Source: Clostridiaceae bacterium (GTDB taxonomy: Bacteria > Bacillota > Clostridia > Lachnospirales > Lachnospiraceae). Taken from it: a DNA stretch of 64,000 nt. The stretch is taken from assembly GCA_910575795.1 (NCBI GenBank), contig CAJTGE010000011.1, forward strand, positions 62,001-126,000, in the 5' to 3' direction. The first letter of the stretch is position 1. Every line of letters starts with the position of its first letter. This document shows, piece after piece, positions 1 through 8,351 of this stretch. The translations under genes and the position numbers were made by a program. The notes under the pieces are model-generated. The model was not told the DNA's origin. It searched no databases and saw only the letters and a list, made by a program, of their open reading frames with translations.

Positions 1-97
1 CGCAAATCCCCTGCAAAGCGGCTATATTGCTGCTTTTTGGCACAACGCTTTTTAATTTATCAATCTTCCTCGCAAGCTCTGACTTTTCAATCTGCAT
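1..97 (-). CDS. Phage sliding-clamp (DnaN)-like protein, N-terminal fragment
   Basis: Only the first 32 codons are inside the window; the gene runs off the left edge. The ATG at 97 has AAGGAG about 9 nt upstream and overlaps the end of the RecU-like gene by 11 nt, so it continues the same leftward operon. The visible N-terminus (MQIEKSELARKIDKLKSV, then VPKSSNIAALQG) resembles the start of phage-type DNA polymerase III beta-clamp proteins, where a short beta strand is followed by a helix ending in a VVPK..IPALQG-like segment. A clamp fits a replication module. The assignment rests on about 30 residues and is tentative. Confidence 0.45.
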   Translation of the reverse strand, partial: MQIEKSELARKIDKLKSVVPKSSNIAALQGIC

Positions 98-638
98 CCA
101 CTTCCACTCCTTCCAAAATCAATAATATACCCCGATACTGTTTTAACTTAAAAGGCTCCAGATCCTCTATCTGCATATATTTCCTTCCATACCGGCTTTT
201 CATATCACAGAACACATTCCAAGGAACCCGGAAGAAGTCCCGGAACCCCATTGAAACCATAACAAAGCATCTGGCTCCCATCCTCTGAAAATCATTCAAA
301 TTCTGGCGCTGCGTTTCTGTAATAACCGATTCTTGTATCCTGTCTTTGTCCGTATGCTTCGCTTCAAAAATAATTGCTTTGCCGTCACACAGCACCCCTT
401 TGTAATCCGGTTGTGCCTGTTTTACGAAACAGGCTATATACCTCCCTAGCTTTCGATCTCCATAGGGTTGCAAAGGACGCATTGGCTCTGGTGTTTTTTC
501 GATAATCGCCACATTCTTTTCACGATAGTAACTACATGAAGCACTCAACATATTTTCAAACATAGCCCCTGCCACATTGGAACGCTTTCCTGAAATCTGT
601 CTGTTTATATCATTCAAAGAATCCACCTTCCTCCGCAT
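87..638 (-). CDS. RecU-like Holliday junction resolvase (phage)
   Basis: About 183 aa. The protein has the RecU/archaeal-resolvase nuclease pattern: an N-terminal helix with FENML, then QPDYKGVL with the metal-binding Asp, then AIIFEAKHTDKDR with the E-x-K catalytic pair, then the RecU-like stretch QRQNLNDFQRMGARCFVMVS. RecU-type enzymes cut Holliday junctions; phages use them to resolve replication and recombination intermediates. The start is uncertain: ATG at 638 lies inside the preceding HhH gene, and a TTG at 617, 6-7 nt after AGGAAGGTGG, may be the true start. It overlaps the genes on both sides. Confidence 0.75.
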   Translation of the reverse strand: MRRKVDSLNDINRQISGKRSNVAGAMFENMLSASCSYYREKNVAIIEKTPEPMRPLQPYGDRKLGRYIACFVKQAQPDYKGVLCDGKAIIFEAKHTDKDRIQESVITETQRQNLNDFQRMGARCFVMVSMGFRDFFRVPWNVFCDMKSRYGRKYMQIEDLEPFKLKQYRGILLILEGVEVDAD

Positions 639-972
639 ACTTTCTGACCTTATCCACAGTGGCCGGGCCAACTCCGGGGATAACACCTGGAGTTGCCAGC
701 GATTCCAAAAATTTTTTCAGGCTTCCGCCCTTTTTAGCTGCATTTCGCCCTTCGCTCCTTGCTTTCTCAACCCGATCCTCCACATAATGAACCAACTGCT
801 CATCCGTCATTTTGCGCATTTTGACCGCTTTCTCATGAATCTGACTTTCATCCTGAGTTCTGCGGCAATTTCTTTTTTTCATTCTCCTTACCTTCCTTTC
901 CTGTCTGGCGGCTCTCTGTACTGCCAGAGCTGCCGTTGTATCTATGTATCCTTCTCTGTTTCTCCAGAGCAT
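610..972 (-). CDS. Small basic protein with C-terminal helix-hairpin-helix
   Basis: 120 aa starting at ATG 972 behind AAGGAGGAAGCAGC. The N-terminal half is very rich in Arg/Lys. The C-terminus (residues about 95-118) reads IPGVGPATVDKVRKYAEEGG, a good helix-hairpin-helix for sequence-independent contact with the DNA backbone. It overlaps the end of the Gp37/Gp68 gene by 31 nt and the start of recU by about 29 nt, so translation of the three is probably coupled. A DNA-binding accessory role next to a resolvase is an inference; the family is not recognised. Confidence 0.6.
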   Translation of the reverse strand: MLWRNREGYIDTTAALAVQRAARQERKVRRMKKRNCRRTQDESQIHEKAVKMRKMTDEQLVHYVEDRVEKARSEGRNAAKKGGSLKKFLESLATPGVIPGVGPATVDKVRKYAEEGGFFE

Positions 973-1994
973 GCTGCTTCCTCCTTAAATGCCGCCAATT
1001 CTGGCATCTGTATTTCATATCTCCGACACATTTCCAGAAAACAGTTCCAGCACATAAAAGCAAACTGTTTGGGCTGTTCTCCCCGCTGTGTTCTTACGGA
1101 TAAAGCTGCCATCTCACTTTTCTTTCCAAAAGTTTTGCAAACACAGCAGGTATCATACAGTTTCTTTTTCATTTTGGGACTTACCGCTTTGGCTTGGAGC
1201 TGTGGAGGGAATTCTCTACGCATATTTTTTTCTCCAACTATTGGAATTAAGCTGTCCTTCATGAATACAGGTATTTGAAACTTATCGCAATGTTTCAATA
1301 TTTTATCTATCCATTCATTCTTTGGAATTATCTTTGTCTTATTTCTTCCGGTTTCTGCCCCTATAATTACCCACTTGCCCGCTGGACAAAGGATGTGTTC
1401 ATCAAATAGTCGCAAGTCCTCAAGTAAGGGCTCAACACTCACAAAATTATTTTTATCGCCGTATTTGCTGGCCCAACCTTCGCTATCATTGTTGGTGTAC
1501 GAAAATCCATACCACATATTCCTTGCAGCCGGAAGCATCCCTTTGTCCTCAAGTTCCCAATATCTTTTTGGGTTTTTTGTTAAAAACAGATAATTATGTA
1601 TGGGATATTTCTGACAAATACCAAAAATCTCACTGATCCATTCATCTGGTACCCACTCTCCGAATATATCCGCCATAGCTCCAACAAAAATGTTATTTCC
1701 CATTTTCAGTTTCTCTAAAGTATTAAAGCGGTACCGATGAAGCGTTGGTTCAAAGCCAAAAGGATAGACCAAAGAATTCCCTGTTTCAGACAGCATAACC
1801 TGATCCAAAATATACAGGTTCTTCCCATCTGGCGTCTGCTGGAGCCGATAGTCATTGACTGCCGCTTTATTCCGCTTAATGTCCCCCGAGAATCTCACTG
1901 ACATTTTCCTGGCATAGCAATATGGGCACCCATGCAGGCATCCTGTTATAGGATTCCATGTGTGATCACACCATTCAATTCCGGACCGATTCAT
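942..1994 (-). CDS. Phage Gp37/Gp68 family protein (DUF5131)
   Basis: 350 aa. The N-terminus IEWCDHTWNPITGCLHGCPYCYAR is the hallmark of the Gp37/Gp68 (DUF5131) family, which has a radical-SAM-like cysteine cluster (Cys-x3-Cys-x2-Cys within TGCLHGCPYCYA). Family members are common in phages and mobile elements and their reaction is not established. The long C-terminal part, with GAETGRNKTKIIPKNEW and four Cys (CCVCKT, CWNC), is also typical. Start ATG 1994 overlaps the previous stop as ATGA and has GGGAGG 7 nt upstream. Confidence 0.85.
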   Translation of the reverse strand: MNRSGIEWCDHTWNPITGCLHGCPYCYARKMSVRFSGDIKRNKAAVNDYRLQQTPDGKNLYILDQVMLSETGNSLVYPFGFEPTLHRYRFNTLEKLKMGNNIFVGAMADIFGEWVPDEWISEIFGICQKYPIHNYLFLTKNPKRYWELEDKGMLPAARNMWYGFSYTNNDSEGWASKYGDKNNFVSVEPLLEDLRLFDEHILCPAGKWVIIGAETGRNKTKIIPKNEWIDKILKHCDKFQIPVFMKDSLIPIVGEKNMRREFPPQLQAKAVSPKMKKKLYDTCCVCKTFGKKSEMAALSVRTQRGEQPKQFAFMCWNCFLEMCRRYEIQMPELAAFKEEAACSGETEKDT

Positions 1995-2227
1995 AAGCAG
2001 CCCTCCCTCGCAAAACCCAATTCCCTATCTTCCTTCCACTCAATTCCAGCAAAAGTGAGTTTCTGTCCGCACTGATCGCAATATCGTGGCTGATAGAGCG
2101 GACCAGCATTTAATACATGATTGCATCTGGGACAATGATGGTTCTCATGTTCTGTTATAACAAATCCATATTTCAAATAAGTGATTTTCCTTGCTATTGG
2201 CTTTCTTGCCTTTCTCTTTTTAACCAT
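1991..2227 (-). CDS. Small zinc-ribbon protein
   Basis: 78 aa from ATG 2227, which has GGGAGGAAGCCACAG just upstream. It carries two Cys pairs (HCPRCNHV and YCDQCGQKL) spaced as in a zinc ribbon, behind a strongly basic N-terminus. It overlaps the next gene by ATGA and the previous one by 8 nt, so it belongs to the leftward phage operon. Function unknown; zinc binding and possible nucleic-acid contact are inferred from the motif. Confidence 0.65.
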   Translation of the reverse strand: MVKKRKARKPIARKITYLKYGFVITEHENHHCPRCNHVLNAGPLYQPRYCDQCGQKLTFAGIEWKEDRELGFAREGCL

Positions 2228-2420
2228 CTGTGGCTTCCTCCCAATATTCAATTACATATTCTTTCTGTGCGTTATTCCTGCCGGCCTGTTCAGGAACTAC
2301 CCTGTGTGTGATTTTGGCAGCGTATCCGCACTTTAAAAGAAGTGCCGCTATCTGCAGGCGGTCGTCTTCATTCCATTGTACAGATCCTTTTCTTATGCTT
2401 CTAATCATTTGCCTTGCCAT
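2220..2420 (-). CDS. Hypothetical phage protein, 66 aa
   Basis: 66 aa, beginning MARQMIRSIRKG, with no motif I recognise. It is placed between pcfJ (7 nt upstream) and the zinc-ribbon gene, which it overlaps by 8 nt, and keeps the tight spacing of the operon. The ribosome site is weak (GGCAGGG about 10 nt upstream), so it may depend on translation of pcfJ. Confidence 0.5.
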   Translation of the reverse strand: MARQMIRSIRKGSVQWNEDDRLQIAALLLKCGYAAKITHRVVPEQAGRNNAQKEYVIEYWEEATDG

Positions 2421-2426
2421 ATAAAA

Positions 2427-4607
2427 TTACCCTGCCTTTCTATGTTTCCTGACTTTACTGTGCCCCTGAACAGAATCCTGCATCTTCTTTTCAAAAACTT
2501 TCACAAAAGCTTTTACGTCCGGCGGCATATCACAATTATGAAGCCCTCTGCACTGAATAACCCTATTGTCCCTATACTCTAATGTAAAATATGATTCCCC
2601 CGGAGCTTCTGCCTTTCTGACGAAAAAAATATTGGTTTCCCCGCTTGCCACCCGGCTCACATATCCGCCTACACAATGGTGCAAGGCTTCCCCCTCTGCT
2701 TTAATTTCATCTCCGTTTTTAGGAACCATCAGAATCAATCCTTTCCCTTTAATAGAAAAAGCATCTGTCCCCTCATTCTTTTTAAAGATTTCCTCTATGG
2801 CCTTTTGTGTTTGCTCCATCCGCTTCCTAGCAAGGGTTTCCTGTCTTTTTCTTTCTGCGGCTGCTCTCTTATTCTGCAATGCCTGATATTCTTTTGCCGT
2901 TCTGTCATGAACCTTTTTGAAATTGGTGGGCATATAGATAAACAAGTTATCTAAATCATATTTCAATGCTTTGCACCAATCGAGATATTCCAGCCAATCC
3001 CTTGCCATGTTGCGCTTTCTTTCAACACGGGGATCTTCACGTTCCCGGTATCTCATACACGCATAATTGCCACATCCAAAGCTATCTCCCAACGGATACC
3101 GTTCACTTTCTTTTCCGATATATTTCACCAATTTGTGAAGTGACACTTTTCGATTTGCCTGTTTCAACAGGTCTGTATTGCACTCAAAGGTTTCATAGTA
3201 TTCCCTCAGCTGATCCGGTTTTAATTGTAAGCCTATTGTTTGGGCCACCTGAAGCAAGCGTAATTCATCATAGTTGCCATCAATGGACTGCAAAATTTTA
3301 GTATTCACCTTATTCAGACCTAAAATTTTATAAATCGTTCCACCTTTCATATTGATTTTTCCGGTAGCTCCATGATATGTAGCGTTGATGATTCCCTTTG
3401 CCAGCTGGTTAAGCCCCATCTTGCAGATCCATTCTAATTCCGGGAACTCCAGGAAACGCTGGATGCCGCGCTCATATACAAGTGATATGGTCGGCATATT
3501 TTTAGAAAGCGTTTCCAGGGCGGAATATTTCATAGGGGTATGCTCCCATGCCTGTGGTAAATTCCCCGGATATAAAATACATTCTGCACAGGCAATTTTA
3601 CCTTCATCATGGCACCAGCGCGTTTTTCCAGACTGCTTAAATACTGCGTACTCATACGGATCGCACTTTGGCTTTCCATCCGGAAAGGAGTAAAACTGTC
3701 TGGCATATTCCTTTATCCCCTGGGAAACACGCTTATGTCTAATCGTCTGTTCTGGATATTTATGAATCTCACGATAAACATGAAAATACCGCCAGATAAA
3801 TCCTTCTTTTGTAGGATCTACATATGCAACCCATCTTTCATCCGTAATGCGGTAAGGGAGTTTTCCTTTGGCTTTTATGGTGACCTTGCTTCCACAGAAA
3901 GGGCATATTCCTTTTTCATTATTCCTCAAACGAATATCTTTCCTGTTTACCCGACCGATTTTACCGCAATGTGTACATTCGCATTGAGCAACCCCTTTTT
4001 CAATCTCCTGGTAAATAAGGTATCTGCTAAAACTCATAGCAGAATCAAAAGCCCATGACCGGAATTCTTCTGGCTCCTGTTTGACCGGATCCATTACCGC
4101 ATCAATTAAATCTGTTTCTTTTTTATGCTTTGCAGCCAGTCTTATGGCTTTTACTTTTTCCTGGAATCTATGAACCGCATCCCACGGAACTGTTCCATCT
4201 TCCTGCCTTGTGTATTCTTTAAAAAATGTTGAGATAAGCTCCTGTTCCTCATTGGAACGAATAAAAATAAGCTCCTTTCGTACAAAGCAATTTTTTTCCT
4301 TATCCCACGTTGATTCATATACATTAAATTCGTTCATCATGGAAAAGGATGCCGTAAGCCACTTGACTTTTTCCACTCTCAAATCCTGAGTTATATAATC
4401 TTCGTGAGAGAGAAATGTTCTGAAAGCTGCTCCCTCCTTCCCCTTTGCAATGTCTGAAATTTTATAAAAAGTCAGAATTAGTATTCTGTTATCCTCAACC
4501 ATTTGCGCCGTTACAATATGGCGCATTCCTTTCAGCCGTCCGGCAATCTCTATCATATCTTCACTGGCTTTTTCCCTTGCGATTGCAGATAATTTCCGTT
4601 TTTCCAT
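2427..4607 (-). CDS. PcfJ-like protein
   Basis: 726 aa. The C-terminal third carries the PcfJ-domain pattern: GKGLILMVPKNGDEIKAEGE, LHHCVGGYVSRVASGETNIFFVRK, and FTLEYRDNRVIQCRG. The middle contains a zinc ribbon (CTHCGKIG and CPFCGSKV, residues about 210-245). PcfJ was named on the enterococcal conjugative plasmid pCF10; relatives are frequent in phages and integrative elements, usually beside PcfK, as here. Its biochemical role is not established. It starts 13 nt after the pcfK-like stop, with AAGGGGG as ribosome site, so the two are cotranscribed. Confidence 0.87.
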   Translation of the reverse strand: MEKRKLSAIAREKASEDMIEIAGRLKGMRHIVTAQMVEDNRILILTFYKISDIAKGKEGAAFRTFLSHEDYITQDLRVEKVKWLTASFSMMNEFNVYESTWDKEKNCFVRKELIFIRSNEEQELISTFFKEYTRQEDGTVPWDAVHRFQEKVKAIRLAAKHKKETDLIDAVMDPVKQEPEEFRSWAFDSAMSFSRYLIYQEIEKGVAQCECTHCGKIGRVNRKDIRLRNNEKGICPFCGSKVTIKAKGKLPYRITDERWVAYVDPTKEGFIWRYFHVYREIHKYPEQTIRHKRVSQGIKEYARQFYSFPDGKPKCDPYEYAVFKQSGKTRWCHDEGKIACAECILYPGNLPQAWEHTPMKYSALETLSKNMPTISLVYERGIQRFLEFPELEWICKMGLNQLAKGIINATYHGATGKINMKGGTIYKILGLNKVNTKILQSIDGNYDELRLLQVAQTIGLQLKPDQLREYYETFECNTDLLKQANRKVSLHKLVKYIGKESERYPLGDSFGCGNYACMRYREREDPRVERKRNMARDWLEYLDWCKALKYDLDNLFIYMPTNFKKVHDRTAKEYQALQNKRAAAERKRQETLARKRMEQTQKAIEEIFKKNEGTDAFSIKGKGLILMVPKNGDEIKAEGEALHHCVGGYVSRVASGETNIFFVRKAEAPGESYFTLEYRDNRVIQCRGLHNCDMPPDVKAFVKVFEKKMQDSVQGHSKVRKHRKAG

Positions 4608-4620
4608 ACGAGCCGCCCCC

Positions 4621-5646
4621 TTACATACCCATCATGGAAAACATATCCATCTGGCCTTCCAAATCTTTATTGTTTCTTCGGGTTCGTTTTTCCTCCGCAT
4701 TTTCTGCAGGAGCAGGAGATTTTCCCTTTTCCTGTGCTGCCTTATTTTCAGATTTAGGCTTGCCGGTACTGGCCTTTGATTTTGCAGCCCGTTCCGCCGC
4801 TTTCTTCTTTGCTTCTTCTGCTTTTTTAGCCTTTTCCGCTTCTTCCGCCTTATCGTCTTTATGGTAATAATCTTCAGCCCATTCATAAACCACTTCGTCA
4901 CGGACAGCCGCACAATTTCCATTTGCCTGCTTCCTGGCAAGAGAATATACATAACTCAAACATTTCTCCCAAGTTTTATGCTTCTGCAGAATATCCTCCG
5001 ATAAACCTTTATCATCTTCACACCGGCCCATAAGATATTTAATAATCGGATCCGCAAATGACTTATCCTTGGCATTTTTCAATTCATCTTTGAGCTTTTT
5101 TATCGCTCTTTCTTTTACAGCCGCAGCATTTTCAGAAATCTCCGCTGGTGCTGAATGCGTATGCTCCGCTTCCCCAGTTGCACCTTTGTTTCCCTCCGGC
5201 TCCCCGTCTTCTTCTGGTATTGATGGTTTATTTTCAGGAGATTCCTCCTGTTCTTCGTAAGTCAATTTTTCCTCTCCGGAAAGATTACTGCCCTTTTCCA
5301 GAGATTCATATTCCTTTGTCAATCGCTCATTTGTCACATCAAAAAGCGTATCCCCATCCGAATCATAAAATGCCGTAACCTTATCCCGCCGAAGCACTTT
5401 GTATATAACACCGCCTACTTCCAGATCGCATCCCTTGTCAGCCGCTTTGTACCCTATTTTGAAATACTCCTTGACAACTGCGCCCCATTCCGGCCCATAT
5501 TCATTGCCAGCCTCAGCTTCTTCCGAGAAATGTTTAATCTCCCTTCTTGCCTTAATTCCTTCCCTAGCTTTCTGCCAGGTTTCGGACTGCAGGGCTTTCT
5601 TGCTTTCTTCTGACAAGCTGCTGTTTTCAATTCCGCTGATTCCCAT
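4621..5646 (-). CDS. PcfK-like protein (AcrIIA9-type family)
   Basis: 341 aa from ATG 5646 behind AGGAGGTTGAAT; the start lies 20 nt inside the methyltransferase-like gene. The central segment (about residues 185-270: AIKKLKDELKNAKDKSF, PIIKYLMGRCEDDKGLSEDIL, and YVYSLARKQANGNCAAV) is the PcfK-like fold. This Pfam family now also bears the name of the Cas9 inhibitor AcrIIA9, one of its members. The rest is low-complexity acidic sequence followed by an Ala/Lys/Glu-rich coiled coil. The protein ends EGQMDMFSMMGM, in which QMDMF resembles the beta-clamp-binding pentapeptide (QLxLF). Whether this copy inhibits Cas9 or serves replication cannot be told. Confidence 0.8.
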   Translation of the reverse strand: MGISGIENSSLSEESKKALQSETWQKAREGIKARREIKHFSEEAEAGNEYGPEWGAVVKEYFKIGYKAADKGCDLEVGGVIYKVLRRDKVTAFYDSDGDTLFDVTNERLTKEYESLEKGSNLSGEEKLTYEEQEESPENKPSIPEEDGEPEGNKGATGEAEHTHSAPAEISENAAAVKERAIKKLKDELKNAKDKSFADPIIKYLMGRCEDDKGLSEDILQKHKTWEKCLSYVYSLARKQANGNCAAVRDEVVYEWAEDYYHKDDKAEEAEKAKKAEEAKKKAAERAAKSKASTGKPKSENKAAQEKGKSPAPAENAEEKRTRRNNKDLEGQMDMFSMMGM

Positions 5647-6469
5647 ATTCAACCTCCTGTTCTTTGAAATCGAAAAACATAAAATAACGCTCTTTTTCCA
5701 CTGTTTTTTGAGTGGTTCCGGTTCCACTGATATTTTTCAAAAGGCTGAACGCCCTTCTGAAATGCCATACTTCGCTAAAATAAAGTGGTGTATACCAAAA
5801 CTCCTGCCCCTCTTTCTCTATGGGCATAAGCGGCGATCCCACTATCGGATTTGTCATTGTGTTTGCAATGACGATATATCCGGGACACCCCAAAAGAGAA
5901 AGCTGTATATAAGCCATCATGCCAACCACCCGATCAATATCCTGACCAACAAAAAGCACATGATTGTGATAATATACATTCTGGTGCCGCAGCGTATGGA
6001 CTGCCGCTATCATCATGGCCCCGCCGCCTATACATGGATCGCATATAGAAATCCAACCATCTTTCTCAATCGCTTTCTGGCAATCCCCCATTGTCATTTC
6101 AGACATAAGCTGGCAAATATTGTACGGCGTAAAAAACTGCCCTTTCCAATGGTTTCCCAGCTCTAAAGTCATGTACAACTCACCGAGGAAGTCCTGATCG
6201 GGTTTTGCCTCTAACTCTTCCACCAGAATGGCGAATAATTGTGCAGGCTTTTCCACACCGCCCAGGCGCTTTATGCACTCTGCATATTCCTTTTCGCGGT
6301 TCTCATGCCGCTTCGGTGACTTATCCACGGCATTTGCTATCGAGCAGGCCATAACCGTAATTACATCAGACCAAACCTCCCATGGCTGGCGGGAATAACA
6401 TAACTCCCGGATGATTTTTACAAATTCCCCTTTGCTCCCCTGAAAGCTTCTTTTTGCATGCCTTTTCAT
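5627..6469 (-). CDS. Phage N6-adenine DNA methyltransferase-like protein
   Basis: 280 aa. The AdoMet-binding part is clear: GQFFTPYNICQLMSEM, then the motif-I-like CDPCIGGGAMMIAA (residues about 142-155), then FVGQDIDRVVGMMAYIQLSLLG. This is the layout of phage and type I N6-adenine methylases. The catalytic (N/D)PP(Y/F) motif expected about 30-40 residues later is not visible; the segment there reads IANTMTNPIVGSP. It may therefore be inactive or use a diverged motif. The gene starts within the preceding stop (ATGA overlap) and is overlapped by the pcfK-like start. Confidence 0.72.
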   Translation of the reverse strand: MKRHAKRSFQGSKGEFVKIIRELCYSRQPWEVWSDVITVMACSIANAVDKSPKRHENREKEYAECIKRLGGVEKPAQLFAILVEELEAKPDQDFLGELYMTLELGNHWKGQFFTPYNICQLMSEMTMGDCQKAIEKDGWISICDPCIGGGAMMIAAVHTLRHQNVYYHNHVLFVGQDIDRVVGMMAYIQLSLLGCPGYIVIANTMTNPIVGSPLMPIEKEGQEFWYTPLYFSEVWHFRRAFSLLKNISGTGTTQKTVEKERYFMFFDFKEQEVEYGNQRN

Positions 6470-6789
6470 GCCCGTATCTCCTGGCTTAAAAATTTATCAG
6501 CCATATTCTCTACTTTTTCCCAGGCTTCTTTTCCGCTAAGTGTTTCCAATAACTCCAAAACAAAATTCCTCTTTCTTAAACCTCCGTTCTCCCTTGCCTG
6601 TGTCATAAGATAATCAAACAGTTTATTTTGACTATCTGCATTCAGATAATCGAATTTCAGCAACATCCTGGTAAATGCATTTTCCCAGTAAGCCTCTTTC
6701 CGGTCTTCTGGAACCCCTTGCAACACCATTTCGGTAATCTGCTTTTTTCTTTCCTCCACCCCTGTGAACTGAATAATATTATTTTTCAT
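6466..6789 (-). CDS. Hypothetical phage protein, 107 aa
   Basis: 107 aa from ATG 6789, chosen because GGAGGAATTGC precedes it; an in-frame ATG at 6810 lacks such a site. Mostly helical by composition, with no recognised domain. It is the first gene of the leftward run that begins at the divergent promoter region 6811-6960 and overlaps the methyltransferase-like gene by ATGA. Function unknown. Confidence 0.55.
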   Translation of the reverse strand: MKNNIIQFTGVEERKKQITEMVLQGVPEDRKEAYWENAFTRMLLKFDYLNADSQNKLFDYLMTQARENGGLRKRNFVLELLETLSGKEAWEKVENMADKFLSQEIRA

Positions 6790-6813
6790 TGCAATTCCTC
6801 CATCCGTCACAAA

Positions 6814-6945
6814 ATAACGTGTTGCGTTTTCTTTTCTCCCTCAACATATCACAAATAACGCTATTCGTCAACACAAAAATAACGAATAGAGAGATTTTTT
6901 TCTTTTATTGCTTGACTAAATTCTTTTACACGTTATAATATAACG
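6814..6945. promoter_or_regulatory. Divergent promoter region with repeated ATAACG operators
   Basis: The rightward promoter is TTGACT (6912-6917), 16 nt, TATAAT (6934-6939). A leftward promoter reads TTGACG, 17 nt, TATGTT on the minus strand (6866-6871 and 6843-6848). The half-site ATAACG/CGTTAT occurs five times (6814, 6855, 6879, 6931, 6940). The last two form the perfect 15-bp palindrome CGTTATAATATAACG lying on the rightward -10. The small XRE protein encoded at 6961 is the obvious candidate to bind here and repress itself and the leftward genes. Confidence 0.65.
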
Positions 6946-6960
6946 GAAGGGAGGTGCTCC

Positions 6961-7188
6961 ATGCTCAAGTCAAAATTAAAGGTTTTACTTGCCATGCATG
7001 ACATGAACCAAAAGCAACTTGCAGAGCTTACCGGGGTTAGACCTCAAACAATCACCAACATTGTGAATAATAAAATCAAGCAGATTCCAGTAGAAGCATT
7101 GGATTCTATCTGTGAAGTTCTTAATTGTGATGTGTGTGATGTATTTGAGCATATCCCCAACCCCAATCCTGAAAAGGCGGAGAATTAA
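6961..7188 (+). CDS. Small Cro/C1-type (XRE) regulator
   Basis: 75 aa. A single helix-turn-helix of the short YozG-like kind covers almost the whole protein (MNQKQLAELTGVRPQTITNI, then VPVEALDSIC-like ALDSICEVLNCDVCDVFEH). It is preceded by GGGAGGTGCTCC and is the only rightward gene within the leftward replication block; its 3' end overlaps the GIY-YIG gene by 4 nt, convergently. It probably controls its own divergent promoter region through the ATAACG repeats. Confidence 0.85.
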   Translation: MLKSKLKVLLAMHDMNQKQLAELTGVRPQTITNIVNNKIKQIPVEALDSICEVLNCDVCDVFEHIPNPNPEKAEN

Positions 7189-7697
7189 AGTTCTCCGCTT
7201 TTTAATTTTAAGTACAACCATTCTGGAGTGATATTCAGCAACTTCAAACCATTACAAACCATATCCAGAAAAAATCTCCCTGTTTCTCCCAGTTCTATTG
7301 GCTCAATATGTTGCAAGAGCTTCTGTGCCATATCCGGGCTTATACACTGTTGAAATGCCTTCTCTTTATCGTTGAAACTCCCAATTTTAGTGTTATATCC
7401 TGTAAATGCGGTTCCAAAACGAATGATATACCACGCTTCCAGCAAGTCTATGATTTTGGATACTTCCTGCCTGACTTTTAACGATTTCATGTTAAAATCC
7501 TTAGAATCAATATCAAACAAAATATCAAAAGAGAATTTGTTTCCAGAATCATAATCTTTCTGCATATCCTCAATTTCTTTCCCCGCCTGGAATTTATATT
7601 TATGGGCTTCAATTCTCTTTTGCAGTTCCATACTCTTGCCAATGTAACTTTTGCCATTGCTTTTATTTTTAATCAAGTAAATCCCTATATCTCCCAT
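7185..7697 (-). CDS. GIY-YIG nuclease family protein
   Basis: 170 aa. The N-terminal GIY-YIG fold is clear: GIYLIKNKSNGKSYIGKS (residues 4-21), then the Arg of LQKRIEAH, and the metal-binding Glu in LLEAWYIIRFG near residue 91. The C-terminal 60 residues probably form a small helical DNA-recognition part. It starts behind AGGAGGACAT. Stand-alone phage GIY-YIG enzymes are often homing or repair endonucleases; there is no nearby intron to suggest homing here. Confidence 0.82.
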   Translation of the reverse strand: MGDIGIYLIKNKSNGKSYIGKSMELQKRIEAHKYKFQAGKEIEDMQKDYDSGNKFSFDILFDIDSKDFNMKSLKVRQEVSKIIDLLEAWYIIRFGTAFTGYNTKIGSFNDKEKAFQQCISPDMAQKLLQHIEPIELGETGRFFLDMVCNGLKLLNITPEWLYLKLKSGEL

Positions 7698-7721
7698 ATG
7701 TCCTCCTGAATAAATGCTTTT

Positions 7722-8351
7722 CTATGCCCTCCTTCCGGTTCCCATTGACTGATAGAGTTCCTCCAAAAGTTTGTTGATATGTTCCGGGGCTGCTCTTACC
7801 ACGCTTTCGGGCGCCTGACTTTCTTTGCTCTCAATTTGGCGGACAGGCGGTGTATGGCTTTCAATCATCCGGGTTCTTTCATTTCGCACAAATTCCGGAA
7901 TCTGTGTCTGCCTCTTTTCTTCTTTCACCATTCCTTCATACATTCGCTGAAAATGCGCCCGGTCTGCCACCGGATTATCGCTGCTGCACAAATTCTGAAA
8001 CCCCATCCGGCGAACAGCAACCTCCGTCATTCGAGTCATTGAGGCCAGCGCTTCTTCCTCCCGGTAGCGGCCATACTTCCGGATAGCCCTCTGCACTTCT
8101 TCCCATGCCTCCCCCCAGTCAGTCACCATCGGAGATAGTCTGGCCGTACACTTTTCCCGAATTTCTGCAATACTGGGAGGAAACGGGGATGTGCCTATAT
8201 GTTCCCAAACCGCATTTTCTACCACGGCGGATTCCAGATCCCCCAGCATCCGGTACCAGACTTTCATGGCATACTTATCGGGCAGAACGTTGGAATTGGG
8301 ATAGGCTGCTTTTAATGCCAACGCAACTGTTTCAAACTCCTGATCAGTCAC
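7722..8351 (-). CDS. Phage replicative helicase loader/inhibitor (G39P-like)
   Basis: 209 aa with GTG start overlapping the previous stop by 4 nt. The N-terminus (EFETVALALKAAYPNSN, then KVWYRMLGDLE, then FPPSIAEIREK) matches the all-helical domain of SPP1 G39P-type proteins, which deliver the phage replicative helicase to the origin complex. The C-terminal half is unstructured by composition, as in G39P, where the tail contacts helicase. It follows the replisome organizer directly, the usual order in Firmicute phages. Confidence 0.68.
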   Translation of the reverse strand: MTDQEFETVALALKAAYPNSNVLPDKYAMKVWYRMLGDLESAVVENAVWEHIGTSPFPPSIAEIREKCTARLSPMVTDWGEAWEEVQRAIRKYGRYREEEALASMTRMTEVAVRRMGFQNLCSSDNPVADRAHFQRMYEGMVKEEKRQTQIPEFVRNERTRMIESHTPPVRQIESKESQAPESVVRAAPEHINKLLEELYQSMGTGRRA

